From: Ampelomyces quisqualis
Lineage: Eukaryota > Ascomycota > Dothideomycetes > Pleosporales > Phaeosphaeriaceae
Direction of reading: 5' to 3'
DNA: 64,000 bases
Assembly (NCBI GenBank): GCA_018398575.1
Contig: JAGTXZ010000014.1
Span: 682,001 to 746,000, forward strand
The notes below the pieces were generated by a model, which saw only the letters and a program-made list of their open reading frames with translations, did no database searches and was not told the DNA's origin. This document shows, one piece after another, positions 10,623 to 23,070 of this stretch (the stretch's first letter is position 1; each line of letters opens with the position of its first letter). A program made the translations under genes and the position numbers.

Positions 10623-11705
10623 TTAGCTCCACGTAGGCAAGTGGTAATGAAGGCCGAGAACGCACGCATCGCAGACTTCTTCCACTGTAATGTCCTTGAT
10701 CTTCGCAATCGCATACGCTACGCGAGGTATCGTAGCCGACTCGTTTCGACCCTTCACCATGAGACCTTTAGCGAACTTCTCTTTCTTGACTGCTTTTGGC
10801 AACAGCGGTGCATCCTTTAGATACTTGGCCGAGGCATGGCTTGGCCGCATCTCACACTGTAGTGGATCAGCAAGAAAGTAGGTGCAAAGGCGGGGGATGC
10901 TGACCCAAGGCCCGTCTGTCTCGATCTGTAGCCGCTCTAATGGTATCTCTTTAACGACTTCGATGTTCTCGTCGGCTTTGAAATAATGTTAAAAAATTCT
11001 TGACGAAGCATTCAAAGGCGCTCACTTTTCATGCTGCACCCATTTACGCCAATATCGAAGCCTAAAGAAACCAGACGTTGCATCTCTTCTATAGTGCCCG
11101 TAAAGCTATGCACAAGCCCCCTCTTGGGCAACTGCCCAAGTTTATCCCCCAACAGCCGCTCAAAGTCTTCGCTGGCGGCTCTGGAATGCAAGAACAACGG
11201 CAGTTGTACCTCAACAGCAATTTCGAGCTGAGCCTCGAAATACTTGAGCTGCTGCTCCCTTGGTGTTAGAAACAGTCGATCGTAGTCGAGCCCAATTTCA
11301 CCGAACGCAACGGCATGACCGGAAGCTTTTGATTCGAGGGCTAACTTGCGAAGTGCGGAGAGAAGTTCTGACGGTCCACCTGGATGAGTATCGAAATGCT
11401 TCGCTGAGCACGGATGAACACCAACAGTAGCGTAACATTTGCCTGGATGATTCTTCGCGATCTCAATGGCATGCTTTGATTCTTCGAGGTCAGAGCCCGT
11501 CACCATGAACTTTTTGCAGCCTGCATCTAACGCTCGCTGAACGACGTCTTCGAAATCATCTTCGTGTCGTTTGGTGCCGTGGTATTCGCCGCGGAAGATT
11601 GGGTCAGTGAAATTGATGCCAATCTGAGGAATATGAGCACAAGGGGAGGCAAGCAGGGCACCTTAGCTGACTGACATCAATATACTTCAGTTGAGCGTCT
11701 GCCAT
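10623..11705 (-). CDS. TATDN1: TatD-family metal-dependent deoxyribonuclease (TATDN1-like)
   Basis: Three exons, 11705-11676, 11623-11026 and 10975-10623, encode 326 residues. Splicing joins MADAQLKYID to IGINFTDPIFRGEYHG, the family N-terminus; the HxH motif of bacterial TatD is altered here, as in eukaryotic TATDN1. Further metal-site motifs are FGEIGLDYDR, LPLFLHSRAA, GLVHSFTG and LQIETDGPW. TatD enzymes are TIM-barrel 3'-5' exonucleases or endonucleases active in DNA turnover and repair; the yeast relative is linked to apoptosis-like DNA degradation. The donors are GTCAGT (exon 1) and GTGAGC (exon 2). Its 3' end converges with the complex I gene 248 bp away. Confident. Confidence 0.94.
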
Positions 11706-12071
11706 GGGTGTAGTGGTATGGGTCAGTCGACGAGGCACAGTCTCGCAATGCCGCAGCGGTATGGTCAGATTTTTGCTTCGCACGATATGGTATGAACGAG
11801 TGGGTGGTGAGGCCAATTTGAATGCGAGGCGTCGCTCGATGCGTACAAGATTGAACATGTGTAAACTGGATGTTGTCAAGCTTTGCGTTAGTCGAAATTG
11901 CCCTAACTGTATGGTAAGACGCCAGGCCATATCTGACAAGCGTCAAACTGGTATGGTGGCGCTCGTGTGCTCCTCCCAACGTACATTTCCACACGTCCCA
12001 AGCTTGAACATCACTGAGGTGCACATTGAAGGATCATTCATCTCATACGGAAAGTCTCACATACATGAACC
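11706..12071. promoter_or_regulatory. Divergent promoter, TatD nuclease (-) / VFA1 (+)
   Basis: These 366 bases lie between two start codons facing away from each other and should carry both promoters. The small open frames here have no family signature. Confidence 0.5.
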
Positions 12072-12800
12072 ATGGAGAACACGTGGCACTTACGCCGTGT
12101 TGCCGATAACGCGTCAAAAGCCTGCTGGATCTGCTACAAGCCGACAACAAGCGTTCTCATTACGCCCAACAATAAGGCGCGTGTAAACATCAGCAGATCA
12201 ATCTGCCATTTCTCATTCATGTACAGGACTTCTTCTACACATGCACCGGTCATCTTGTTGATCGGGGGTTCTGTCAGCCTGATGCCGATGAGGCTGCCGC
12301 AGTCGAAGTCAAGAAGAAGAAAGACGAACTTGATGCTGAGATCGAGAAGATTAAGAAAGAATACGAAGAGAAACAGCGGTTGAAGAATGAGAGGCGAAAG
12401 GGTAAAGAGAAGGACAAGGACGAGGCGAAGGAGAAAGGGTCACAGACCAAGGATGAAGAAGGAGACAAGCAAGATGAGAAAGCCAAGGAAGACAAGGTAT
12501 GCCATCAGTTCAACATAAATTAACGTACCACTCACACTTTACAGATCAAGGAGGTTTCGAGGTCGAAAGAGAAGTCCCAAAACGACCTCGCTCCGCGCGT
12601 GTATCACCTCAGCAAGTAAGTCAAACTAGCAACTCGAAGATGACATGACTGGCATTATGTGCCTGAATGCTTAAGCAGATTGCAGGAGCTTTTACCAAAT
12701 GCGTTTAGACAAATTACGCAACGCCGAAGTCGCTAAACGCAACCGTGAAAGACTCAGCAATCCCGCCAACTTTCCATCAGTCCCGAGCGGCAATCCTTGA
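12072..12800 (+). CDS. VFA1: VPS4-associated protein 1 (Vfa1, DUF1742 family)
   Basis: Four exons, 12072-12182, 12227-12496, 12545-12615 and 12686-12800, encode 188 residues. The N-terminus MENTWHLRRVADNASKACWI carries a CxxC pair (CWIC), and a further Cys and His appear in DFFYTCTGHLVDRGFC; together they look like a small zinc-binding unit typical of the family. The middle is a long charged, Lys/Glu-rich helix (about 58-128). The C-terminus SFYQMRLDKLRNAEVAKRN is the most conserved part, and in yeast the C-terminal region of Vfa1 binds the MIT domain of the ESCRT-disassembling ATPase Vps4. The first donor (GTAAAC at 12183) is weak, but it is the one that keeps the frame. The role is inferred from the family. 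Confidence 0.88.
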
Positions 12801-14292
12801 TTGATGGAGTCATGCATCAGCAAATACAGTATTGATATTGCTTGTTACACAGAGCCTACATCTACGACCCTGTCGACCATCTGAAAGCGGAATGGATCTC
12901 TTGGTCCACGATGATGATCCGCTTACTGCAGCTTCGCACCCTTACACAAATGACGCACTTAGCAACTAGTGCCCAGTCCACTAGTAATACTTGCCGAGTG
13001 CCATCATGTGGTACAAATCACTTCACGGTCAGCGATCAGTTTTTAGACCATGTCTGCATATTATTGTACAGCTTGTGGTCACCAAATAGCCACTCTTTCT
13101 GCTCTCTGCTCCCTGCTCTCTTCTGCTAACAGTCGCTCATAAATGGAAATCAAGACGCAGTCGCAAAAGATTGGCATTCAATTATCAGTATGTATCTGGC
13201 AGAGCCGTACAAATTCTCGACCTCGCTCTTCGTTATGCACGTGTTCCACGCCGCGCGCCTTGCTGACACACCATAACTGACTAGATCTACTGACATCACA
13301 GGGCACATGGACCTTGCTCATCACAAGCTTTCAGGGCCAAAGAGAAATTGCAAATTGCATCTGACTCCGGTCTGGACAGCCGCTTTTGGTCTCATGCATA
13401 CCACAGTTCATCAGCACGACCGGCACAGCAATGACATATCAGACGCGTACCAAGACTACAGGTGTGCGAATGTTCTATGGAATAACAGTTCATGCACAAC
13501 AATATGTCCTCCCGTTCCACGTAGTGTACGCTTCACACTACACGATGCGCGAGAGCTCGGTCTACGCATCCCTCGAACAGCTAGCACTAAGATCTCACCA
13601 CCTTAGTGTCACACACTATTGCATACATACTGCTCAGCAGTGCATCCTGCATCCTGCAGCGGCATATACCCTACTCGTCAGCCGTTCACACTCCCCGTCT
13701 GGAGAGTTTGTGGCAGCCACTCACAGCCAGAGTAAATCATCATGGTCGCCTGCGGCACCACCAAGGCCCTTAGCGCCTGATGATGGTGTCCCAGTCACAT
13801 AATGTCCTGATCGGGAGCATTCCACCGACTGAACAGGCTTAGCTGTGTGAGCCATTGCATGTTTGAGAGCATGTCCGAATACGCCAAAGCTATACGCTGT
13901 TTCTGCTCATACTTTTGGACTACGCGTACGCAATGCTGGTGATGCATGTCCAGAACATGCTGTTACTCATTGTGAGTGCAGACTCTTTCTCTTGCACTTG
14001 CGCCTCTGTTGAGGTAGCTACAGGATGTGGGTTCATTGCAGGTATCATGCAACGAACCCCTTCTTGAGTCACATCGTCTCTAAAGAGGATCCCCACGGGA
14101 ACAATCCATCCATGGGTTTGTCGTACAACATCACGAATTTCCGACATGGTATAAAGTACAACACTATACGCTAGGAAACCCACCGAGCTAACGGGAGAAA
14201 AGACCCAGTAAATACGCCGGTATGACTCAGTTATTCTCCGTCAGTAGGGTTTGGCTTGGTACGGTAACAAGGAGAAATTTGCGGTAAGTACT

Positions 14293-14308
14293 GTAACAGT
14301 GCTGTTAC
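14293..14308. repeat. Inverted repeat GTAACAG-TG-CTGTTAC
   Basis: Perfect 7-bp arms are separated by 2 bp. Related GTAACA words recur nearby at about 14263, 14333, 14340 and 14522. The cluster lies in otherwise empty DNA. Confidence 0.7.
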
Positions 14309-17160
14309 CATACTAAATTGGTATCAAGTAACATATGTAACAACTTAACTACATTAAGCTCCTGCTGCTCCTTCGGGGGTCTCCTACTGCTAATGTTCCA
14401 ATAATAGAAGTGTCTCCTCTATTAGATCAGGCCCTCGTCGTCATCAAAGTAAGTAGGTATCGAAAACGGTAGAAATACGGCAAAGATCAGGCCATGCACG
14501 CCCGTTACTGTAATAAGTACGGTAACAGTAACAGCCCATCTATCCATGGCCATAAGTCGGTAGTAATACGCGGATGTATACCTAATTCGAACATTCCGGT
14601 CATGCAAGTCATTAGTCGACGGTCCGCATTGGAGCCGACACGGCGCGTAGCACCGAGGACCGCTCCGTGAGAACAACCATGTCTCACTACCCCACATTTA
14701 CTGCCGCACCTATGTATCGCGCGCTTACTGCGTAGCTTTCACCACTCCAGCTCGTATCCTCGGTTACGACGCCAAGCCGGAGTGTTTTGGCATGTGCCTG
14801 CCACCGTCATGACATTACTTGTCCGCAACACATCCAAGCATAGGTGCTCAAAACTTCTCAGTCCCCCGACGCAACTCTCCAGAAAAGTTCCCCATGGGGA
14901 CTCGCAAGACCGGACGGAATGTTGGACAATTACGGCGCAGCATCCATGTCCGGGTTTTGGCAACACAAACACCCTTGAAGTCAAAGATTGTTTAGCTACG
15001 TAAACCACCTTCTCGTCTTTCTTCGCCCTACCATAGGGCAGAGTTCGGGGTCGCCGCGTCTCCACTTGTTACCTGTCAATCACAATTGGCCAATGGCTAC
15101 GGAGTACAACAGGGTCGCAATGCAAGTCTACAACAGGGATAGACTAGCGGTACATGCCGGCGCTATACGTTTTGAACCATCTTGCCAAAGACGAGACGAT
15201 TGCCTTTCATTCTATTGCCATGCGGAGCCCGGCCGAACATGTCATTTCGGTAGGCTAGTTAGACATGTAGCTTCCGTTGCTGGCTTTTTGCCTAGTCGTT
15301 GTAATGATCGGCGTGATTGATATTGTTTGTGCATCTGTCTTTGGAGAGGAAAGAAAAAAAAAACAGCAGATCAACTCGGCTACATCTGTTTACCCAGTTT
15401 GCGTCGTCGACGACATTCCTGAAAACCCACATCTATCCTCTTTGTTCGTCCGCGGTAGGTGCCGTGACACAAAGTCCCATTCAATGTGCGCATGTCATTC
15501 CAGAAGCAAACAATTCTCCATCTCATCGCCATGTCCAGCAGATCTCATCACGACCAATTCTCGTATCTGTTACACCAACCCTACAGCCATTTCCACCGTC
15601 AACACAAGCGAAAAAGAAAGAAAGAAAAAAAACTAGCCCGTTGGTAACGCGTCGTTGTGCAAAAGTTGGAACAGAATATGTCTGTCATATGCACATGCCA
15701 TGTCCAGCCTAAGAAGCGGGCCAGCGAATCTTTTACTCTGTACGGAGTGCACGCGCACCCAAGTCAACCAAATGATTCCCATGGTCTATAAAACATCGTC
15801 CGTGCGCGCAGAGGTCCACTACGGAGTACCAGACTCCAGCTCACTCATGCCAACTATATCTACTCCGTATACCCCCTTGTATGGGCGGCGCGGGACGGGA
15901 CGGCAAGAGACCCGGTGAAATGGTTGTAACGCTTTTTTGTCGTGATTGACGGAATGTTGGGCCGAGCCGGGGATGCAGAACGATGTCACGGTAAAATCAG
16001 GTCATGGTTTGGTTTAGTGGAGACGATGAATCTGGAGGGTAGTAATTTAACAGGATCGGCGAAGTGCTGCAGGGCCGGGCGGAAGATTAGGATGAGGATT
16101 TTGCGCGGCTCGGCGGGATCTGTTGAATCGGTTGTTACGACTTGGGTAATGCTATCCCTCCCTGGACAGGTCACAGGACCTGTCTGTGAATTTCCTTCGA
16201 GAGTTGTTTATGTTTCTGTGCATTGTTCTGTAAGCTTGTTGTTGGTATACTGTGTACCAAAAATAGCAATTCCCCCGTCCAAGCGCTTTGCTTCTCCGCT
16301 CGGGTCATGTCACTTCCCCATCACTACCTAACAATCCATGTTCCACTTCCTACGCCTGCAATCGTGAACGACCGGGACTTGGATACAGACTCTGATTGAC
16401 TCTGATTTGATGTTAGTTGCGTTGGTTTGTCTTATCGTCGCACAAGCACCACTACGACTTAGCCGCGTACGCGTGAGGAGCCCGATAACGGCACGCTCAA
16501 ACAACCTGCATCGAATAACAAACCACACCCAACAAGCCATAGTCTATGTACCCTACATGATCCTCGGGCTCGCAAGATGATCAACAACAAGATACTGTAC
16601 GAGTATTGACATCAGCGCTAGTCTGCGCAGGCTCCTGCTGGCCATGGGTTTGTCTAAGCCAAAGGGAGGTTGGATGATGGCATTCAATCTCCGAACAAAG
16701 GCGGGACGGTTCCGCGGCAATGACCATGGCGTGACATTGTCATGGGATAGCGGATAGTTGCGTTATGCTGTGCGTGTGTCGGAGCCATGGCGGAAGAGCA
16801 CTGTTCGGGCGGCACCGAGGTAAGTAAGAAAGAGTCGATAGTGTTGTAGCAGGCAGGAAGTCGTTCCAATACGTCTTTATGAACCTCACGGTATCCAACG
16901 CATAGTCTCGATAGCACGTAGGCTTGTCACCTCTGGTATGTATATGAAGGATTAACAGTATGATTCATTGCACAAGATCTTCATGCGAGCGCGGGAAAGG
17001 CGTACCACATCCATTTCGAGATGGTCGATAGTCGTGAAGTCTGTCTTACAGTAAGCTAACCGCGCTGTACACTTTAGCATTGCTGACGGGCGCACGTGAA
17101 AATGTGCCCCATGTAAACTCGTACTCCAGGTGTAACTTCGTAATGTCATTGCTAATGATT

Positions 17161-17192
17161 ACTCGGGCACGGTCATACTCGGGCACGGTCAT
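17161..17192. repeat. Exact tandem duplication of a 16-bp unit
   Basis: Two adjacent copies of ACTCGGGCACGGTCAT occupy 17161-17176 and 17177-17192. It is probably a small slippage duplication. Confidence 0.85.
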
Positions 17193-18002
17193 GGGAGCCG
17201 CGATGTTCGGACAATACTGCCTGGGTAGATGGTGCGCGGTTGTCTAGATGAGAGCTGACGTTGAGGCTGAAAGATGATTAACGCGTTCGGTAGCTCAGCC
17301 TTGTATTGGTACTAGCTGCATGACGAACGTCTCGGACTTGTGCCCATCTCAAGTCCTGCTGATGGGCTTTGCATGCGGCTCGCGTGGGTGTTCTTCCCGA
17401 ATGTGTCCGTGATAGCTAACGAGCACCTAGGTGGTTGATTGCTGTTGAGTCGCGTGACGGCGGCAAGCTAGCGACATGCAAGCAAGCGGCGAAAGTTATT
17501 GATAATAAGCTGATTGTTGCTAGTGGAGCCTGTATATGTCGACATGAGATAGTCTGTGGCTTGAACTCAGGAGAATAAGCCTGTGCCCCGCTAATGCTAA
17601 ATGTTGCACAGTGGATCGGTTCCTGGTCGCATTTGCGCCAAAATGCATGTCCAACACCCACAAAATGCAACAGTGGCTTCACCAATACTGAATGAACATC
17701 CATGGATCAAAGAAAGAAGCTCGCAGTGTCCTTTTCAAATGCCGTCATCAATGTCGTTATGTGAAACTGGCCGGGGCTTAGTGCACCGCGACACAGGATG
17801 CGTGAGCATGACTTTTTGGAGAAGACAAACGCCGATATCGAACAGGGAAGCGTGATCGATAAACTCGGATTGTCCGACCATCTGCGCCCCAGAGGAGGAG
17901 TGTCAAACAGACCGCTTAATCAATAATGTAAACAACGAAATGTGTTGCGCTCGCGCATGCTACGACTTTTGGTCGAAGTGATTACGGGCGGTGCGTAAAA
18001 TT

Positions 18003-20349
18003 TCAGAACTCTTCTTGTGCTTCAGAGATGACACCAGGTTTAGGTGCTAGAGGTGCACCTGAGTGTCCAGGCAGTGAAGTAATTGAGCCGACACGTTCTC
18101 GTGGCTGAGGCTCGTCGCGCATGCAAGCATTTTCCAGCAGATTAGTCCACTTGCCGCTTGTACCGGCATGACTATGTTTAAGATGCTGCCGGAAGTGATC
18201 GGCGCGAAAGAACTTCTTTGCCTGATTACATTCGCCGAATTTGTGCACGTGATTAAGGTGTTCAGAACGTGCATCCCAGTCGGCGGGATTGGGAAATTCC
18301 TCGCCGCAGTAACCACAAATGTCCATGACTGCAGGACGAATGGGCGACGGATGGAACGCAGATTGAATGCTAGTAAGCGCTGAGCATGCCCACGAATGAC
18401 GGCGGAGATGTAATGAGTTTTGGTGGCGCTCTGCTTCGTTCTTGTTTTTGAACCGGTTCGGGCAGTACTGGCAAATGTACTGCTTTTCCAGTTCGTGCAC
18501 ACTGTCTCAACATCAGTCTCCAGTAGGTCTCGCGGGCTGGAAAAAGGCGGTGGACGAGGCTGGGGTATCACTTACCGCAACTCGTCTTCGCTGTCAAACT
18601 TCTTCGGTTTCTTGGGACAGCATTCACATATATAAGCTCCGGGAATACGGCTGACCACTGATTCATGTCGTGGATGCAATGCTGTATCGGTCGACATTTT
18701 TTGAAGCTGCGGCTGATCGATTTCCGATCGTATCCGTTGGTGTTGCGGTCTTGACAATGAACCGCGCGGGCTGGGATTCAGTGATCGGCTAGCTGCATAT
18801 GGCGAGACAGGACCTGAATCTGTCTCACCTAAAGGTGCTGGCGCGTTGGGGGACAGAAGTTGGTCCCCACCATAGCTTGTCATGCTACTCGCTGTCGAGA
18901 ATCCGTAAGAAGAACCGATTGAGCCAGTGCGTTGGCCCCTAGACGATGCTGATGACAACGAGCCCTGGCGGGCTTGGAAGCGTGAAGCAGCGCAATTGCG
19001 GTTGACATGCATTTGTGCAGATCGACGGTGGTACAAGTCCGCATCAGTACAGGCGGTGGGACGATTCTCGCGGGCGGCTTCCGTAGGCGGTGACGAGGCG
19101 CGCCGTTTCAGGCCTCCCTTCGGGCCTAAATGATACTCGTCGGAACACGCAGGGCTCCGTTCGTTAATGTTCAGCTCGCGCATGCCATGTTCTTCCATGC
19201 CAGCAAACTCATGATCCGAGAATATGCTGTGGTCGTAACTGCCCCGGTGCTGAGAGGATGTTTCGTCCAACGGTCCTGGGTTAGAAATACTACCAAATCG
19301 TTCCCTGTGAGAATCCACTGAACTTGAATCAAAAGTGGGACTTCGAAAACCAGAATAGCCGGGTGACAAGGCTCCCGAAGGCGGCCACTTGGATGCAGGG
19401 ATGTCTTGCGTTGGATGTAGGCGATCAGGCACAGAAAGGGGTTTGAGGCCGTTGAGTTTGTGCAATGAAGGATGCGTTTCTGACGGATCCTGCGCGCTGG
19501 TGGAATGAGGTGGCGCATTCGTTCTTGTTGGTGTGTTGGGGCCGCCTATCTTTGATAGCAGTTGCTTGTCATAGGCATGCGACGAACTCTGCAGAGCCTG
19601 CTGACCGAGTTGTCGCTCGCTTGTGAATCTGTGGTTTATTGTGGTGATCAGTCAACTGTACACACAACTAGGGAATAGCCCACGCGGTTTGTGGCGTGCA
19701 TGTCGTGTTCAAAGCGGTAGATTAGCCACACGCCCCACGTCGGTGATCAGGGCGAGTCGACATGCGCTCTCCCCACCCGTTGTGATTGTTGTTGTTATTG
19801 TTGTTGTATTGTGGTCTCCCAGTTGAAAATGGCCCTCGCGGCTGACAACAGATTGGTAAAAACGTGAGACATTGCGGCAATGCCTCGGATAAATAAAATC
19901 TCTTACCTGTGGTTTCGGAGCGACGGCCGAGATTTGCCGTTGCGGTCCTCGTCGCTGTTGTGCTCGAGGCTGTTTTCTGAGCTCATGTCGTCGAGGGATC
20001 GAGAGATGGACGACTCGCGGCCTTTGTCGACATGGTCAGAGGAAGGATGCCGCGGACGCGTGTGGGCGCCGTCGGTTCCACCATACAAGCTAGAGCCCGG
20101 TCTGACGACTGCCAGGCGGTTGCCGCTAAAGCCAGTGTCCCTGGGACTGTTCGTGTGACCCCATTGCCAGCCGGGGTCCTGTCCAGCTCGGAGGGTTTCA
20201 ATGTGACGTGGAGGGGGCAAGGGCGGTGGGACGTCGTGGCGTGCTCCTGGAATAGCCATGGCGACAGCGGGGCTCGGATGGGGGTGGTGTGGCAGTGAGT
20301 AGCGGTGGAAGTCATATACCCGGATGGAGGGTGTACTTGCTGGTGACAT
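18003..20349 (-). CDS. C2H2 zinc-finger transcription factor (fungal)
   Basis: Three exons, 20349-19907, 19628-18576 and 18501-18003, give 664 residues. The exon 1/2 junction reads RNHRFTSERQLGQQ, and the exon 2/3 junction lies inside the first finger (SEDELR then VHELEK). Residues up to about 490 are Ser/Pro-rich and disordered. The finger region begins ICECCPKKPKKF, continues YICQYCPNRFKNKNEAERHQ with a classic C-x2-C-x12-H-x4-H, then ICGYCGEEFPNPADW and FFRADHFRQHLKHSH. The RRHSWACSAL segment between fingers is common in filamentous-fungal regulators of this kind. It is nuclear by inference; the target genes are unknown. The first intron is 278 nt and carries a TTG-rich microsatellite. An additional upstream exon cannot be excluded. 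Confidence 0.85.
19781..19812. repeat. TTG-rich microsatellite within intron 1 of the C2H2 gene
   Basis: Interrupted (GTT)n runs, for example GTTGTTGTTATTGTTGTTG, lie wholly inside the 278-nt intron 19629-19906. Confidence 0.8.
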
Positions 20350-21723
20350 GGCCAGGGCCAGCGGGCAAAGATGTCGGCAGGGGCCCGCGACGCAATTGCA
20401 GCTGAAGCGTGCCTCGCAGCACACGAGCGCCGCAAGTGTGGCGAGGGCAGCGTGGTGGAGAGGGCGTGCAACACCACTGGAGGCGCACGGGCCAGCAGTC
20501 TATACTTGGGGTGGGAAGGTGCAGCGCGGGCAGGCCGAAACAGGAAGCGACGCGAGCGGAAGGGGTGCAGAGGGCCGCTGCCTGGACTGGGCGCGTAGGA
20601 CCACGTACAGCGGCGGCGGCGGCGGCGGGAGCGGACGCGGCGAGGCAAGAGGAGGCGTGCCGCTGACGAGGCCGTGGCGGTGGTGGTCGATGGCGTTGGT
20701 TGGCGGTGGGCGAAAGCTGCAAGGCTGGTGGTGCGCGGGGGCGGCTTCGTAGTCCAGCGTAGCGCTCAGCCCTATGGACGGACGTACTGTGTCGTGCAAG
20801 GGCTGGCCAGGCACGGCCACGCAATATTGCACGGCAATGCTGCGGCTGCGGCTGCAGCTGCTTGCAATCCGGCGGGGTTGGATGCGGCTCAGGTCGAGCA
20901 GCAGGAATGTCGTGGATTCCCCAGCAGGCGGCGAGAGGGGCGGGCGGCGATGTGTCGAGTCGGGGGCGGGCAGAGACTGGATGGCGGCCGTCGCAGCGAC
21001 GCAGGCGGCAGCAGACAGGAGCAAAACAGCAGAGCAGCGCAGCCTGTGCCCGGGGACGGCCAGCATTAAGCACGACGCTCTGCCTTGTGCTCGGCGGCGC
21101 TGATTGGCGGTGATCAAAGCCGCAGCGGGTGGAGACAGGAGACACACTGACACCGGGATGGCTCCGTCTGCAGCGCTGCACTGGCAGTGTCTGTCTGCAA
21201 TGATGCATTATTGCCTGTGCGTGATGGCGCAAGGCCAGGCAAGGGCAGGGCCGGATGGATGATCGCTGGTCGAGCTGGCGCTCCAACGGTGTGCCGTGTT
21301 CGGCGCCATGCCAGCAGCCCTACCGTGTCCCGGCGCACCCAGGAATAGGCCCTAGGTAGTAGGTACTCCGTATGTAGCACAAGCTCAGAACAGCTGTCGT
21401 TTCGAGGGCGTCGCCGTCTCGATGATTGGCCCCTGTGTACAGTGCACCCTGGCACCGTCAATGACGTCCTGACTGCTGCGTCCACCGTGGTGTTGGATAG
21501 AGGCTGCCTGCGGAGTAGTGCTCCTGGATCTTCGAGCCTCTTTTGCTGCCAGATCCCTCTCACGTGCAAAAGCGCCTTCCCAAAGGGGCTGCAACGCCGC
21601 GTCGCTGGCCATTGACGGCGCTAGTGACCAGCTCGGTGGAAGGTGCAAAGTGAAAACTTCGCCCTCACGCACCCCAGCACTCAACACCACACGCCGTCGT
21701 CTGCAACTGCACCTCCCATCGCC
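20350..21723. promoter_or_regulatory. GC-rich divergent promoter region, C2H2 regulator (-) / YVH1 (+)
   Basis: These 1374 bases separate two divergent start codons. The part next to the C2H2 gene (20350-21100) is very GC-rich and includes a CGG repeat (20611-20629). That composition keeps several frames open by chance, including 20312-21286 on the minus strand. One TACGGAGTA motif lies at 21364-21372. The region probably includes a long 5' untranslated leader of the regulator. Confidence 0.5.
20611..20629. repeat. CGG trinucleotide repeat
   Basis: Six consecutive CGG units on the plus strand, in the presumed leader or promoter of the C2H2 gene. Confidence 0.9.
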
Positions 21724-23070
21724 ATGGCCCGAATCGACAGAGTCCCCGGGGACCTGGATCTCTACATCGGGGGGTACGTAATCATGCAGACTACCCCTAC
21801 CGTCTCTCCACCAACCCCAGCTGGACAACCAACCCATCCGCTTCTAACAAGTACCATGTAGCATCTTCACATTGAAACGGCGTGAAGCACTGGAGCAAGC
21901 TGCCATCACCCACGTGCTTTCGGTACTCCGGGCGCCTCTCGATGACGGTCTTTTCAGCTCGTTCAAGAAGCACATGCTTGTCCAAGTCGACGATGTAGAC
22001 GACGAAGACTTGCTACAACATTTTCCCGCCACCAATCGATTCATCAAGGAAGGTCTTGACGGTGGTGGCGGAGTTCTTGTGCATTGGTAAGTGCACCCCA
22101 GTCGAGCTGAGACTTGCCTTCTCAACCCCCGATCAACGTCTACTACGTACGTATACCCTTCTTGGCGACTTGGCCATGTCGGGAAACCACATCGCCTTCC
22201 GCACGACGTGCACTTGATCTGTGTCCGTATCCACTCGTGCCAACATGCCAACAAGACTTTCTTTTCTAGTGCCATGGGTAAATCGCGATCAGCTACCGTC
22301 GTCATGGCTTACTTGATGCAAGAGCACAACATTAGCCCGTCAGAAGCCCTGTCGCACGTGCGGCAAGCGCGGTCCATCTGTGAGCCAAACGAAGGCTTCA
22401 TGAAGCAATTGGAACTGTATGGCGAAATGCACACACCCGAAAACGTTGAGCAGACTCCAGCCTATCAGCGGTGGGTCTACCAGCGAGAAATCGAGCTGAG
22501 CCGCGCCTGTGGGCAAGCCCCTGAGGCGGACAAGATTCGATTCGAGGACGAGCATGTCACCGATCAAGACTCTGGGTTTGAGCTCAGATGCCGCAAGTGC
22601 AGGTGAGTCAATCGCCCTCTCGGGGCCTCAATAACGCCATGCGGCCCACTTGCACCGCTCTTTGCCTTGAGCTGCGCTAACAATTTCACAGACGAGCACT
22701 TGCAACCTCACAGTTTCTGCTCCAACATAACTTGAAACGGACTGGCAACGATCAAACCATGGACACACCGCCAATTGCTCCCTCCAAAAACTGTGCCCAC
22801 TACTTTCTAGATCCCTTGTCCTGGATGCGCCCCGACCTTGAGCAGGGAAAGCTTGAAGGACGTCTCGAGTGTCCAAAGTGCCGCGCAAATGTTGGCAAAT
22901 ACGCCTGGCAAGGCATGCAATGCAACTGTGGGGAATGGGTGGTTCCAGGGATCAGTTTGTCCAAAGGACGAATCGACGAAGCAAGGAAGTCAACCGCGGG
23001 CATACGACGACCACCTGGCGCAATAGGCGGCTCGGCCCCAATGAGTGGACAGCCCAAACAAAACCTGTGA
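21724..23070 (+). CDS. YVH1: Dual-specificity phosphatase Yvh1 (DUSP12 family)
   Basis: Four exons, 21724-21773, 21862-22086, 22270-22602 and 22692-23070, give 328 residues. The N-terminal half is a dual-specificity phosphatase domain starting MARIDRVPGDLDLYIGGIFT. The active-site signature is VHCAMGKSRSATV, that is HC-x5-R; the intron between exons 2 and 3 splits the catalytic Cys codon. The C-terminal half is the Yvh1 zinc-binding domain with CRKC, NCAHYFLDP, LECPKC and CNCGEW. In yeast this domain, not the phosphatase activity, drives release of Mrt4 from pre-60S ribosomes and recruitment of the stalk. All four splice junctions preserve frame and family conservation. Very secure call. Confidence 0.96.

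Larger units (their letters stand above)
12801..18002. other. 5.2-kb stretch without a convincing gene
   Basis: Only short open frames occur, none above about 140 codons and none with recognised domains or good splice pairs. Contents noted: a cluster of GTAAC motifs with an inverted repeat (14260-14530), three copies of TACGGAGTA (15098, 15820, 15861) and an exact 16-bp tandem duplication at 17161-17192. It might hold non-coding RNA genes or old, mutated mobile DNA; neither can be shown by eye. Confidence 0.5.

Noticed and set aside
13386..13802. 138-codon frame in the empty 12.8-18.0 kb region
   Set aside because: Codon usage looks random and no splice signals or domains are present.
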